A stretch of DNA of 64,000 nucleotides. Source: Blattamonas nauphoetae. Lineage: Eukaryota; Preaxostyla; Oxymonadida. The translations under genes were made by a program, and so were the position numbers. This document shows positions 39,940 through 50,572 of this stretch, piece after piece (position 1 is the stretch's first letter; each line of letters begins with the position of its first letter). Below the pieces are notes generated by a model, which was not told the origin of the DNA, ran no database searches, and was given only the letters and a program-made list of their open reading frames with translations. Location of the stretch: contig JARBJD010000147.1 of NCBI GenBank assembly GCA_033064195.1, forward strand, positions 62,001-126,000, written 5' to 3'.

Positions 39940-41435
39940 TCAGTGTGGAGGAACGAATTCTGTTGGACAGCTCCATTCATCAGATCGACCGCATTGTCTG
40001 TGAAAAAGTTGAGTCTGGACAGCACGGAATCGCTCTCTCCTCTCAAAAGCAAACCTTTCTTGACTGTCCCGTCTGATGCATCTTATGTATATGTCTCTCT
40101 GGAACGAATCCATGCAATCGAAGCACAAAATGCTGGAGAGCGTGAGGACGGCTGTGGTGCTGTATGACTGCCCACACAACATAATTGTCGACGAGACGGG
40201 CGACATCCTGCACAGACTCGACGATACGATCCCGTTCATCGAAATGTGTGTCCGCCAGCCTTCGTCTTCCAGATGACTCACACTCACCACTGTCGTACAC
40301 AACAGCGCGCCGAGTGCAGCCTTTGCGTGTTCTTCATCTTTCGGCGGGATCTGGCAGTCATCTTCCGTTAGCAGCGTGATTTCAGCCTGACTCTGCGTTG
40401 ATCGGGACGGGCTCCTCTTTCCGGACAGGAAGTCGGAGATATGGATGGACAGGCCGCGTGAGAAGAGGATCGCTACAGCGTTGGGCGAGAGAAGTGCGAT
40501 GTCTTTGAGAAGATGGATGAGTGGGATGAACTTTGCCAGGTTTCTCTGGAGCCGTCCCGTGTCCTCTTCCTGCTCGTCCTTCGCCTCATCTGCTCGAATT
40601 AGAGCGACAAGTGGCTTCGTAGTTCGTTGATAGTCATGATTGATTTGGAAGAAGTACGATCCGTGCACGTTCTAATCTGTCGAAGATTATGATAGTAATT
40701 CTTCACAATCAACTACTCGCCAGCATTTGTGGGATGGCTGTTGACGGAAAGGGAAGAAACAAAGGCCTGAGTGTTGACGAAAGATGACGAAGTTCCTTGC
40801 ATCTCCACAATCAGCCCCTGAAGCGCGAGGAACGTTTTCATGATGTCAAAATCTGAATTGTCCTGCATTCGGCCACTAATTGACTGTTGATAGGTAATCT
40901 TAGCTGGGACAGTCGGTGAATTGGCAAAGAGTGAGAGACGAAGAGGAAGGTGGGCGTTGGGGATCGGGATGTCTGAATTCATATAACAAGTCGCATCCAG
41001 GTAGTGAAAACCGACGACCTCAAATTAGCGCTGAATAACAACATTCTTCACGGATTTCAGAGCAAAGTGGACAGTTAGTTTGTTGAATAGACGAGAAAGA
41101 ATTCTGGTGATCGATCATCCGACTATATGGCCACGAGAAACAGCATGGGCAATGATTGGTTGCTGAGTGCCAGGATCAAGAGTGAACAACGCGCAGAGAA
41201 TGGCGTTGACGACGTGTTTCAGAACAAAGAAGACATTCGCAAAGATGGCGTCCTGGAGAGTAGTAGCATCGTTACATGTGCGATTTGCGAGAGAATGTCT
41301 GAATAGATGGGGGTATACTGTCGAATGGAGGTAAGAAAGATGATCAACGAAAGGACCCCTTGCCGGAAAGCTAGAGATGGAGCCGATGGGAAGATCGCAT
41401 TCGTTTTTCCAAGTTTGATTGAAAAGTCTTCTCAA
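39940..41435 (-). pseudogene. Decayed unknown host-like gene
   Basis: Three good coding stretches follow each other on the minus strand. 41435-41115 has TLQDAIFANVFFVLKHVVNA and ILCALFTLDPGTQQPIIAHA. It continues in the same frame, through a TGA at 41117-41115 and a TAA shortly after, into 40982-40713 with KTFLALQGLIVEMQGTSSSF. 40668-39940 has AKFIPLIHLLKDIALLSPNA, VAILFSRGLSIHISDFLSGK and DDCQIPPKDEEHAKAALGAL, and continues to about codon 195 before losing character. The helical, leucine-rich pattern suggests a solenoid-type cytosolic protein, but no family is recognised. Some of the gaps may be short introns. Confidence 0.4.
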
Positions 41436-41923
41436 TCTACCTGTATTGGCAAGAACGACAGAATAAAACTGTTTTCACACGTTTTTCTCTCCTTTTCTAC
41501 AGGATCTCGATGAGGAGTGGAGATGGCACGTTTTCCACACAGGAACACCCTCATCTCATCGCATCTCTTCTTCCACTGAAAGGATACTGGTTATTGACGA
41601 TTCCATGAAATCGACCTCCGGAAATCGATCGAACAATGTCAGGTTTGTGATTTCAACAGACTCTTTTTCTCTCCTATTTCAGAAATTGTTGTCTTTCATT
41701 GATGTGAAGTGTTTAGGTTAAAATGAGAAATAGTCGTCTGTCCATTAACGCTATCCATGGATGACGAAAACTTTTGTCCATGACTGACTGACACGTCATT
41801 TGGCCATGTCACTCATGTATCCTTCTGACAGTTTCATCTTCTTATCCATGTTTTAGTGTCGATTAAGACATTATTGTATCACTTTCAACCATATTTCTGA
41901 GTGAAGGATTGATCTGACCCATA

Positions 41924-43553
41924 CAGTGACTCCTAATTCCGGCTATTGACGAATAACGTGTCGTGTCATGTCATTCGAGACTTTCGACCACCTCGACAAC
42001 CAAACATCTATTATGCTTCGCGACGACCCTATTTCAGTATCCATTGAAGGAGCATTGAAGTACGTTGACATCAACGGCACGATGTCGCAGTCGTTTTGGT
42101 TCTTGGAGGAAATTTCGAAAACTACTTTCCCAACCGTATCAGCCGTAATACGCTTTTTGGTGAATCTGGAGAAGGAGGGAAGAATTCCGGAAATCACACC
42201 TCTCCAACTGTCAGAAATGATGCAATGCTCTCAAGGATTGGTCTCTCAGATTCGAAATGATGATGGAGTGAGACAGCAGGTTGACAAAAAATCGATGGCG
42301 TTGCCGTGGAAACAGGAATTGGAAATAGTGGAGGCAGGAAAGACCCGATGGGAGAGAAGACTTGTGTTTACCCCAACCGAAATCAATAGTGCGGCCTCCA
42401 AGCTTCAGGGCAAGATCGTGGGGAATAGTTGGTATGTTGCTTTCCATAATCGACACAAAGATCTTAAAGTTGTCGAAAGGCGTCCTAGAGAAGAGACACG
42501 GATGAGAATAAAAGGTTCTGACATTCGGAAGTATGCAGAAATTCTGGAGAATGCATTAAAGGGTATTCCAGATTGTCTCGTGTTCCATATTGATGAAGTG
42601 GGATATCAGTCCTGGTCAGACACTCATACTCAACTTGCGATTGTTCCAACAGACGTTTCCGACAATGAACTGCGAATGGCTGTCGACAGATCGGAGAAGC
42701 GCTTCACGCTTCTCGCATGCATCTCCCTCGATTACAACCTCATCATCCCCTACTACGCCATCCCACCTCCATTCAGTGTGGAGCAGACTAGAAATGAAGG
42801 ACTTATCCTCGGAGTTGACAATCATTATGGCCTTTCCAACTCAGGAGGGATGAATGCTTGTCTCATGTTGGATTGGATTGACAGGGTGTTCATTCCATTG
42901 GTGAACTCAATTCGCGATGACATCAATCGACCAAGACAGAAGGCACTTCTCATGGCAGATGGATGTGGGAGTCATGTCACCCAAGAGGTACTGAAGCGCC
43001 TGGAGGACAATCGGATTGTCCTTGTCACTCCACCAGGTGGCACCACACACATCCTCCAAGTTCTCGATTTGGGTATTTTTGCTGCCTATAAGAAAAATTT
43101 CCAGGTTTTGCGAGGAGGAGACCATCACGACACTATGGAGCATTTGATTTTTCTCTCAGAATCAGCAATCAACAAGACCTGCTGTAAGGAGACGATCAAA
43201 CAGGCATTTGGGCGAGGCGGAATCCTCAGAGACAGCTCCAAAGAACCTCCCCAAGGTTCACTCTTACCTGAAGTGTTTGCTGACAACTCCAAAATTGCGG
43301 ACGTGGAAGCTTTCTTATCAGCTGCTCCAGGGAGAAGAGTAACACAAAAAAGAAAAACAAAGTCGTTTGGTCGATTGACAATGACCGATTCCACCTCAGA
43401 CGTTGATTATGACGGTGAAGACTCTTCGGAGTGAAGTCCTTCAATTCACAAAGTTTCTTGATTCCTCTCTTTCTACTTTTTCTAGAAACCGCGACTGAAG
43501 AAGATGACATGACGTGACGAGCATTAGGAATTAGTAGGAATTAGGAGTCACTG
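41924..43553 (+). mobile_element. Complete pogo-like (Tc1/mariner superfamily) transposon, 1,630 bp
   Basis: The ends are CAGTGACTCCTAATTCC and its exact inverse (17 bp), flanked by the TA duplication at 41922-41923 and 43554-43555. The internal gene is one intact frame of 488 codons. Size, CAGT ends, TA duplication and DDE_1-type transposase all agree with pogo/Tigger elements. The empty site is preserved at about 38893 (CCCATAGAAG). With intact frame and perfect ends it looks like one of the youngest insertions in the window. Confidence 0.95.
41968..43434 (+). CDS. Pogo/Tigger-type DDE transposase
   Basis: A 488-residue protein. The N-terminal 150 residues carry helix-turn-helix-like DNA-binding sequence (LQLSEMMQCSQGLVSQIRND, then a CENP-B-like second half). 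The catalytic DDE_1 core has the first aspartate in LVFHIDEVGYQSWSD (about residue 207), the second in KALLMADGCGSHVTQEVLKR (about 328) and the third in THILQVLDLGIFAAYKKNF (about 364), the standard D-G-x2-S-H and P-P-G-x-T-H-x-L-Q-x-L-D pattern. A basic tail RRVTQKRKTKSFGRL may be a nuclear signal, followed by an acidic C-terminus. It cuts and joins the element at TA sites. All acidic residues expected for catalysis are present. Confidence 0.93.
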   Translation: MSFETFDHLDNQTSIMLRDDPISVSIEGALKYVDINGTMSQSFWFLEEISKTTFPTVSAVIRFLVNLEKEGRIPEITPLQLSEMMQCSQGLVSQIRNDDGVRQQVDKKSMALPWKQELEIVEAGKTRWERRLVFTPTEINSAASKLQGKIVGNSWYVAFHNRHKDLKVVERRPREETRMRIKGSDIRKYAEILENALKGIPDCLVFHIDEVGYQSWSDTHTQLAIVPTDVSDNELRMAVDRSEKRFTLLACISLDYNLIIPYYAIPPPFSVEQTRNEGLILGVDNHYGLSNSGGMNACLMLDWIDRVFIPLVNSIRDDINRPRQKALLMADGCGSHVTQEVLKRLEDNRIVLVTPPGGTTHILQVLDLGIFAAYKKNFQVLRGGDHHDTMEHLIFLSESAINKTCCKETIKQAFGRGGILRDSSKEPPQGSLLPEVFADNSKIADVEAFLSAAPGRRVTQKRKTKSFGRLTMTDSTSDVDYDGEDSSE

Positions 43554-43743
43554 TAGAAGAAAATGTTAGTGACACTAACAGAGTCATGAGGCTTGGTCAC
43601 GCCAGTATACAAAATAAGGAAAATTATGATTGGATATGATCGTTTTTTCTCGCAATTTCTTGTTATAAGGGGTAACTTACATTTGATGAAGATCAAGCCA
43701 CAGCTTTTTTCTCAAGTCAAATTGACAATTACGAAAGACAGAT

Positions 43744-44160
43744 ATGACGCAAGAAGGACGAATTTTGTATCCTTTCACTCGTGATAAGACGTATGTGAAC
43801 GGATTGACTGTGACATGTGACATGATTGTGGAGATTGTGGAGGATTATGAAGATGAATGGACACTGGCTCGAAACAAGGAGACTGGCGAAGAAGGACTCA
43901 TTCCCACTTCGTACATTGAACGAATCGACCCGGATTGCGAGATGATTGTATACAACCTTCCCCTCCACGCGACGGAAGAGGCGGTGTTTGAACGACTCTC
44001 CCACCTCCGTCCGACAGTCCGGATCCAAATCGACAAACGAGACAACAGAAAACGAATTACATTTGTGCTGTTTCCGTCGAAGGAACGTGTTGAGAACAAG
44101 ACAATGACTATCAAACACCTAATTTTCACTGCTCTTGATTTGTTTGAAAGACTTTTTTAA
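43744..44160 (+). CDS. SH3-domain protein, short
   Basis: A 138-residue protein. Residues about 6-60 read as an SH3 domain: ILYPFTRDKTYVNGLTVTCD (ALYDY-like start), VEDYEDEWTLARNKETGEEG (W and acidic RT/n-Src region) and LIPTSYIERI (P-x2-Y ending). Residues 65-115 (CEMIVYNLPLHATEEAVFER and then RIQIDKRDNRKRITFVLFPS) have an RRM-like beta-alpha-beta pattern. SH3 domains bind proline-rich peptides in signalling or cytoskeletal complexes. The combination is unusual and the gene may be one exon of a longer protein, as the C-terminus is short. It begins just downstream of the Rep-B copy. Start codon is the only ATG before the SH3 sequence. Confidence 0.65.
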   Translation: MTQEGRILYPFTRDKTYVNGLTVTCDMIVEIVEDYEDEWTLARNKETGEEGLIPTSYIERIDPDCEMIVYNLPLHATEEAVFERLSHLRPTVRIQIDKRDNRKRITFVLFPSKERVENKTMTIKHLIFTALDLFERLF

Positions 44161-44183
44161 TTTTTTTCACTCACATAAATCGG

Positions 44184-44399
44184 CTAAATCGACAATTTTC
44201 TCAAAACACGTCTTCTTCGTGGTTTAGAAGAGTTTTTATAATGATGTTGGTCTTGGTTGACGAATGAAAGTGACAACCCATACTTGAGTCGAAAACAGGA
44301 AAATACGAATCTGCCATTCGCATGAGTCAACATCAAATGAATATACTGCCCGACACGATGACAAGATCCGGCTGTAATTTTTGTTTTTTCACGGAACAA
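44184..44399 (-). pseudogene. Fragment related to the N-terminus of the 45730 gene
   Basis: The minus-strand frame begins EKTKITAGSCHRVGQYIHLM and continues NGRFVFSCFRLKYGLSLSFV. It aligns with EKYNRFTAGSCRRVGQYKPI of the gene at 45730 and has similar codons (GTGTCGGGCAGTAT in both). It has no in-frame ATG upstream of the shared block, as in the other copy. It is interpreted as a second, truncated and inverted member of the same gene family. Confidence 0.5.
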
Positions 44400-45729
44400 G
44401 AGAGAGTTGAGAGTTCCTTTTTCACTCCCAACAACTACCTTGAGTTATACATCTCCGTGCTTTTTTTGGAAGAACAACAGTGAAAAATAAGAGAGAATGA
44501 CGTGAAATGTAACTGTAGTGGGACATGCGTCTGACGACATGACACGTGATTCACCTCGGATTGCACTCACAAATGGAACAATGATTTTCAATGTCCACAC
44601 AGAGACAGATCAAGATGGCTAGACGAAGAAGAAAGGGGAGAAACGAGGCAGCTCGCATTCTGGGAGACTCTGTCAATACCGTCTCCAAGGACACCAACAC
44701 GCTGATCGTCGAGTATTGACAGCGAATCGCGAAATGAAAAGGCCTACCACAACCTGACACCGTCAAGATCTTGAAAAATGTTCAGATCGAAATCTCAAAC
44801 GAGTCCAACAGCACAGTCGGTCAACTGAAGAGAGATCTGAAAAGCAGCAAGTCAAGCCTTTCCTTCCAATGCATCCTCAAAAATGAATCCAAGTTGTCTC
44901 AGTTCATCTCCCAGAGTTCCTCCATCACATTCCAATCATTTTCAAAACGTTTCACTTTCACAAAGAACACTCGTTGGAAAGGTTTGAATTGATGAGCTTT
45001 GGATGTTTGAGGATTCAACAAATTCGAGGGGAGAGGACAAGAGACATTCGACAATGACAGATAGAAAAACACACCACGCCAAGAATCAAGGTCACATGTC
45101 ACCTCTTATCTCTCAGGATTTGGGTATGTGTTGGGATTCGTTTTTCTGCCAAAGTTTTCTTCAGTGAAAACAGAATGCGTTTGAAACTTCCACTGATGCT
45201 TCCATCAAGTGACGAGCCAAGGCAAAGATAGACCCTCTCCACCACACACGGCTCCTTCTCGGTGATAAAGCTTGATGAAACAAGAAAAAACATGAAACTT
45301 CAAAGAATCAAACAGGTCAATATCGGTTAGAAATACCTTCAAACACTCTTTACCGACTTTAACCTCATCAAACACATTTCGTGAACGCTCGTATCAATTC
45401 TTTTCGAAAATTATGCGATTTATGTCACAAGGGACTTCATTCGTCCAAAAATCGTGCGAGGTGAGAACTCGATCCCACAAGAAAGTAATGAAAACATCGT
45501 TCTCTCATTCAGTGATTGACTACTCGAGTGTTTCTCTCGTAAAGTTAAAACAATTAAAAGTTAGAGGGATCGAGCAGGATGAAGTGAATCACGTGTCATG
45601 TCGCGAGGAGCATGTCCATCATTTTTTTTGTTTTACAGTTTTCACGTCACTCAGAATTTTTTGTCTTCTCATTTTTTCTCAAACTGTGTCTAACTCTCTC
45701 AACTATCATTGATAGAAAATTAAAACATA
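44400..45729. other. Mostly non-coding, with a possible gene fragment
   Basis: From 44617 a short plus frame (MARRRRKGRNEAARILGDSV) and, in the same strand, 44771-44992 (NVQIEISNESNSTVGQLKRD ... LSFQCILKNESKLSQFI) have coding character and could be parts of one decayed gene. The remainder shows nothing recognisable. Confidence 0.35.
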
Positions 45730-48700
45730 TTGTCTCTTTATTCAGAAAAATACAACCGTTTTACAGCTGGATCATGTCGTCGTGTCGGGCAGTATAAACC
45801 AATTTATCGATCAAACGACACTCTCCTCATCTTCTTTGCCTTGAGGAACCTCACTGAACTCTTCAAGCTCGTTGATGCCGCTGCCTCACCTCCAACGAAA
45901 GGCACCGTCTTCATCACCAAAGACATTCAGGCGGCATTAAAAGACTTTACTTCCGCCTACGATTCACTTCCTCCTCAGATCCCAAATTTTGAACAAAAAA
46001 CCAGACCTGTGAAGCTATTCAACAAAGCCAATTATATGTATAAGTCCGTCCCAACATCACAAAGCACCAACAATTTTCTCGAACGGCCTATCGACCTTCT
46101 CTTTCGTCCATCGACCTACTCGTTGTTCTCCCACATTCTCTTCAACTCGAACGGATACACGAAAACTTGTTTCTCACTCAGCCCGAGTCCAGCCATCTTT
46201 CACATCGTAACAGGAACACCTGGGATTGGGAAATCTGCGCTTCGAATGCCACTATTCACTTTGACTCTGAGTCTTGGGGCCAATGTATGTTCCTTTTATT
46301 CAATCTCCACTTGCTTTAGGAAGTTAAAACAGCACGAAAAGGTGAACCCTCGTTCATCTTTGTGAATAAGAATCAGATCAACTTTGACACAAAGCAGATC
46401 CCTTGTGATTATGATGAACAATCATGTCAAAGCGACAAATTAACCTCAAACGGAAAGGCTATCGTCTCAATCAACAGAAAGGTCCGTAACCCTGATAACA
46501 TAATACGAGATACATTCTGCTACACTTACAAAGTCAAAATGTCTCTCCCGTGGGAAGGAAAAGAAGAAGATGAAAGTTATCACCCGAACCATGTTTTTTC
46601 ATCGCCAACTGAGATCGGAGAGGTTACCGTGCCAAGCATCCATTACTTCCCACACTTCTTCAAACTGTTTGTGAACAACAAAAATCAAATTGAGAATCAC
46701 CTCCGAGGAACAACATGGCACATTGTGGATGAGTATCTTCGCTCTCTTCTTCACGTTTTCCTTCTTCCAATAGCTTCACTCTTGACAGTTACTACATCCC
46801 TCCACGTGACCATGTTGTTCTCCTGACATCTCATGTGAAGGAAAGATGGTGCCACATTTCCGGACCGAAAGATGTCAAAGCACCGATTCTGATCTACAAT
46901 GTGCCGACACTCTTGTTCCCAGAAATGATTCACATGTTCAATGCAATACCGTGTCCCTTTGAATACAACATAGACCCAAATTCAATGATGATGAAATCAC
47001 GAGAGTCCATCCACACGCAGGGAATGATTCCGCGGGACGTGTTCACTCCACGCATCCGAAATGACATCTATCGAACCATACACCCGTCTTCTCCACAATT
47101 TGATCCCGTGAACTGGTACACACAACATGCGACTCTGGATGCATCCCAAAACGTCCAAAAACAAACAACCAAAACGAAGAATGAATCAACGAAACTCAAC
47201 CTGATATCGCTATACGACAAGCATCTGGGTGCAATAAACTTCGCTGACAAGCATCAAAAAGCTTGTTTGCGTGCTGTTGAGAATGGCCTCACTCTGACAC
47301 AGTTGAGACTGATTGATCAAAACACAGCCCCCCGAACGCCTGTTTCGTTCCCCAAAACAAAAGTGAGCCTTTGTGAAATGCTGAATAATGCATTGGATAT
47401 TGAAACAATCACCATTCCCGATGCTGCATCTTTCAACAGGCATGAGACTGAGGCGTACCACCCACAATTGGATTTCCTCTTCCAGCGTTGCCTTGTTGAA
47501 GATGCTCTGACTTCTCTTTCGCCTCCAAACAATGCGGATACAGAATTCGACACCAACGACGATTTTGTGTCTGGAGACAGTTCTGAGCCTTGGACTCGAT
47601 TGGAAGTGGTCACAAGTCAGCTCGTCCCGAATCATCCACCGAACGCAGGGTTCGATTCGATCCTTCTGATGTTCAGATACAAGAAAATCACACGCGAGCT
47701 CCATTCACTCGGTGTATTCTTCCTCAAAGACGCGACTGAGTCCAACAGCGACATATCCGACAGAGATGTCCAGCTGATGAAGAGATGGTGTTACATCCTG
47801 GCTTGTCTGTACCGTTTGAAACGAGTCCAGATGTTTCCGTCATTCATCTTCATGACAGACAGTGTAAACTTTCCCTCCTTCACACCACCAAACAGAAACA
47901 AGCTGGATGTGTTCATCCCAATGCAGAACATTTGGATTGCCCAGTTCAAAGCAAAAGAAGAGATTGGTGTTGAAGACTTCGGATGTCGTGCAATCACTGC
48001 CAACACCGCTCCAGTCTTGGCTCGCTTCGTTGATCTGCCAATCAACCACAATCCACATGCCGTCCGCTGTTCCTTCTGTGGATCACTTGTCACTGAAAGC
48101 TTTCCAGACCATTGCTGTGAAGGGGTGAGCTATAGTAATCCCATGATTAGTCTGAACCGCGACCTGCTTACTGTCCTGGATCGTTCAATCAAAACCGGAA
48201 TTCAGTCTGCTGAAGAACACACTCAGACCAATCGTTGGAATCAACCAAAGTATTGTTACACTTCGACAGAAATCACCTTTCAGGTGATCCAGCCCAGCAC
48301 AGAGACAAACCAACAGAACAGCCAATCTTCGGAACCGAATGATATCCATATCCATGTTGATCTCGTTTCAACTCCAGCTCCAGCTGTCATCCAACACAAG
48401 AAGGTGAGCAGTGAATTGTGGCCAACTGTGCCGCCTTCTTTGCAGCCAAAAAACTTCATTCAGATCACATATTCGAGTGAACTCCCAGGGACACCAGATA
48501 CCTATCGATTGCCTTTCCCTCCCCGAAGATCAAAAATGGGGAGAACGACATCAACACCAAATGATGCCATTCCTCAAGGTGCCTCAACACAGCAGTAGTC
48601 AGGATCTCCGTATGATCAATCGAAGGTCATCGAAGCACACAGCCAGTGGGTTGATGGATTCAAATTGGACTACGAGAATGACAACTGGCAATACAGAGCC

Positions 48701-50098
48701 GTCAAGCTTGCAGAACAGCCATACCAATCGCTGGAGTTCGATGTGCCAAGTGTGGATATCACTGACCACACGCTCGAAAGACAGTTCATGCTTCCTGCTG
48801 TTCCAGACGACAGTTTGGGCCGTATCAATGTTGACATGGAGAACGAGACAGATTACCTCCAAAACAAACGCATCCAGTACGAGTCTTTTTGGCAATCGCT
48901 GAATCGCAAGAATCCTCCCGCTGGGCTGGACGGTACACTCCAGAAAGATGAAAACGATCTGATCAAGAAGATCAACCAATGTGAAGACGAGACGGAGAAA
49001 TCACGTCTGACATGTGTTTTAGCGAAAGGGCTCCTTCTGAGATCTCGACTCTCTCTTCAACAAGGAGATCTCGAAACCGCAAAGTCATTTCTCGTCAGGT
49101 CAAAGCAAAACATGGTGCTGAATGACACGGCTGAGATGGAGTATGAACTGATGCTCGCAAGTGGCGGAATTCCAGAAACTCCCTCTGATGAACTGAAGAG
49201 AATTGTGGCGAATGCGAGAAAATGCTTCGGGGTGGACTGGGAACGATGGATTCAGGAAGACCATGACCTTCCGATCCTTTTGAGCCCGTCTTTTCACATT
49301 CTCCAAAGACATCTCAAAGAGATTCAATTTCATGTGACGACTTTGAGATCACATCTGGAAATGTTTGAAGTGGAGGTTCCCATGACGAATGAATCACGAA
49401 ATGGAATTGCGAAGAACACAATTCTTCAGACGCTGATGGACGGATTGAGTTTGCAGATGCTCATCGCACACAGAACGGGCAATCGTGATCAGGTCGACTA
49501 TTTTCAGCGTGAACTGAAATCGATCAAAAGGATTGCAGTCCTCATCCCTCTCAAAACGATATCCACACCATTCCAATCTCAAGAGGAGCAGATTGAGGAG
49601 TTTGATATTGACATTATCATGGAAGCTATCGGGGACATCCTCAACACCACACGCAATCACTGTGACACATGGCATGCTCTTATCACAGAACACCAACACA
49701 TTCTCAGCTCAGAACCTCGCCACTCACAAAACCTTGAAGCGACTGAAAGTACAAACGAAGTGAGGATGATTGAAGGCACTGCTTCCGCTTCTGGAACTCC
49801 TCCACATCTCCGAAATGTCAGCCACGACATTCTCACGAATGCCCCGCTCTTCATTGACAGGATTTATGCTGTCATTGATACGTTATACTGGAAACTGCAG
49901 GGAGCAGACAACGAGGAAATGATCAGAGATTTATTTAAGATGATTGCACAACTGAGCAATTTCGTGACGATCGCCAATGAAATCGATAGGACTCTCTTCG
50001 GAAAGCAGAAAAGAGGAGACAACGTTGATTCGGGGCTGTACAACCCCCCTTCCACAGCCGAGAAGAGAATGTGCTTCCTCCAAACATCAGTTCCATAA
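45730..50098 (+). CDS. Large P-loop NTPase gene, three exons, RHS-like, one in-frame TAG
   Basis: Exons 45730-46284, 46320-46732 and 46774 onward join in frame through introns of 35 and 41 nt (GTATGT...TTTAG and GTATCT...CAATAG). The first exon probably starts upstream: there is no ATG before the conserved FTAGSCRRVGQY block, and TTTATTCAG just before it looks like a 3' splice site. Walker A is HIVTGTPGIGKSALRM (about residue 160); a Walker B-like HIVDDFTLDSYY spans the second intron; then VVLLTSHVKERWCHISGPKD and YNVPTLLFPEMIHMFN follow. This order resembles RHS-type NTPases of protists. Later come a Cys/His cluster (CSFCGSLVTESFPDHCCEG) and, after TAG at 48596-48598, 500 codons of helical TPR-like sequence (LSLQQGDLETAKSFLVRSKQ). 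The role is unknown. Confidence 0.65.
46285..46319 (+). other. Short spliceosomal intron, 35 nt
   Basis: GTATGT at the 5' end and CTTTAG at the 3' end, placed exactly between codons. Unspliced reading ends at a stop 14 codons after the exon; removal keeps the frame open through GEPSFIFVNKNQ. T/C-rich interior. Confidence 0.8.
46733..46773 (+). other. Short spliceosomal intron, 41 nt
   Basis: GTATCT at the 5' end and CCAATAG at the 3' end; removal joins GA and C into one aspartate codon and leads into FTLDSYYIPPRDHVVLL, continuous with the long third exon. Confidence 0.8.
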
Positions 50099-50572
50099 CT
50101 TGGTTCACTCGTCAACCTTCAAAACGGAGTGGATTCATCGAATCCTGTCATGGTGTTACGAAGTTGAAAGGAGTCGCAAATGAATCGTCTTTGGCGATTT
50201 GTTTGTTGATTTGGCGGTTAGTATTAAGAAAAAGACCATTTCATAATCATCTCATTTACTCACTCATTTGACATTTTTTGGAAGTCAGTAGATTCCTTCA
50301 AGAGCTAGGGTGTTCGCTCAAGTTTTCAAATGACATCATTGTTCGACAGGATTAGCTCATTTCCGTGTTTCTCGTCTTTCTCTCTCGTTTTTCACTCGAG
50401 TTCTTTCAAGAAAACCTAAGAGACTAACCCTGAGAGCTTGAAAAATGCGATAAAGAAAGTTTCAACTCTCACTCATTCTCACATAAGTCAACACGGAGAA
50501 AAAGAGAATAAGCACAGTAAACGAATAAATGCAGTAACAACATATTGTATGAAGCTGTGGATGGCCTGATGA

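Larger units (their letters stand above)
41475..43614 (+). repeat. Rep-B copy interrupted by the pogo element
   Basis: The left part is 41475-41923 and the right part 43554-43614. Together they equal the uninterrupted copy at 38478-38958 apart from scattered substitutions. The left boundary begins TCACACGTTTTTCTCTCC, further upstream than the copy at 38478. Confidence 0.85.

Noticed and set aside
30246-48598. A reassigned genetic code with TAG read as glutamine as a firm conclusion.
   Set aside because: Only two suitable TAG codons are present, and other genes in the window show TGA and TAA interruptions that look like decay; kept only as a question.
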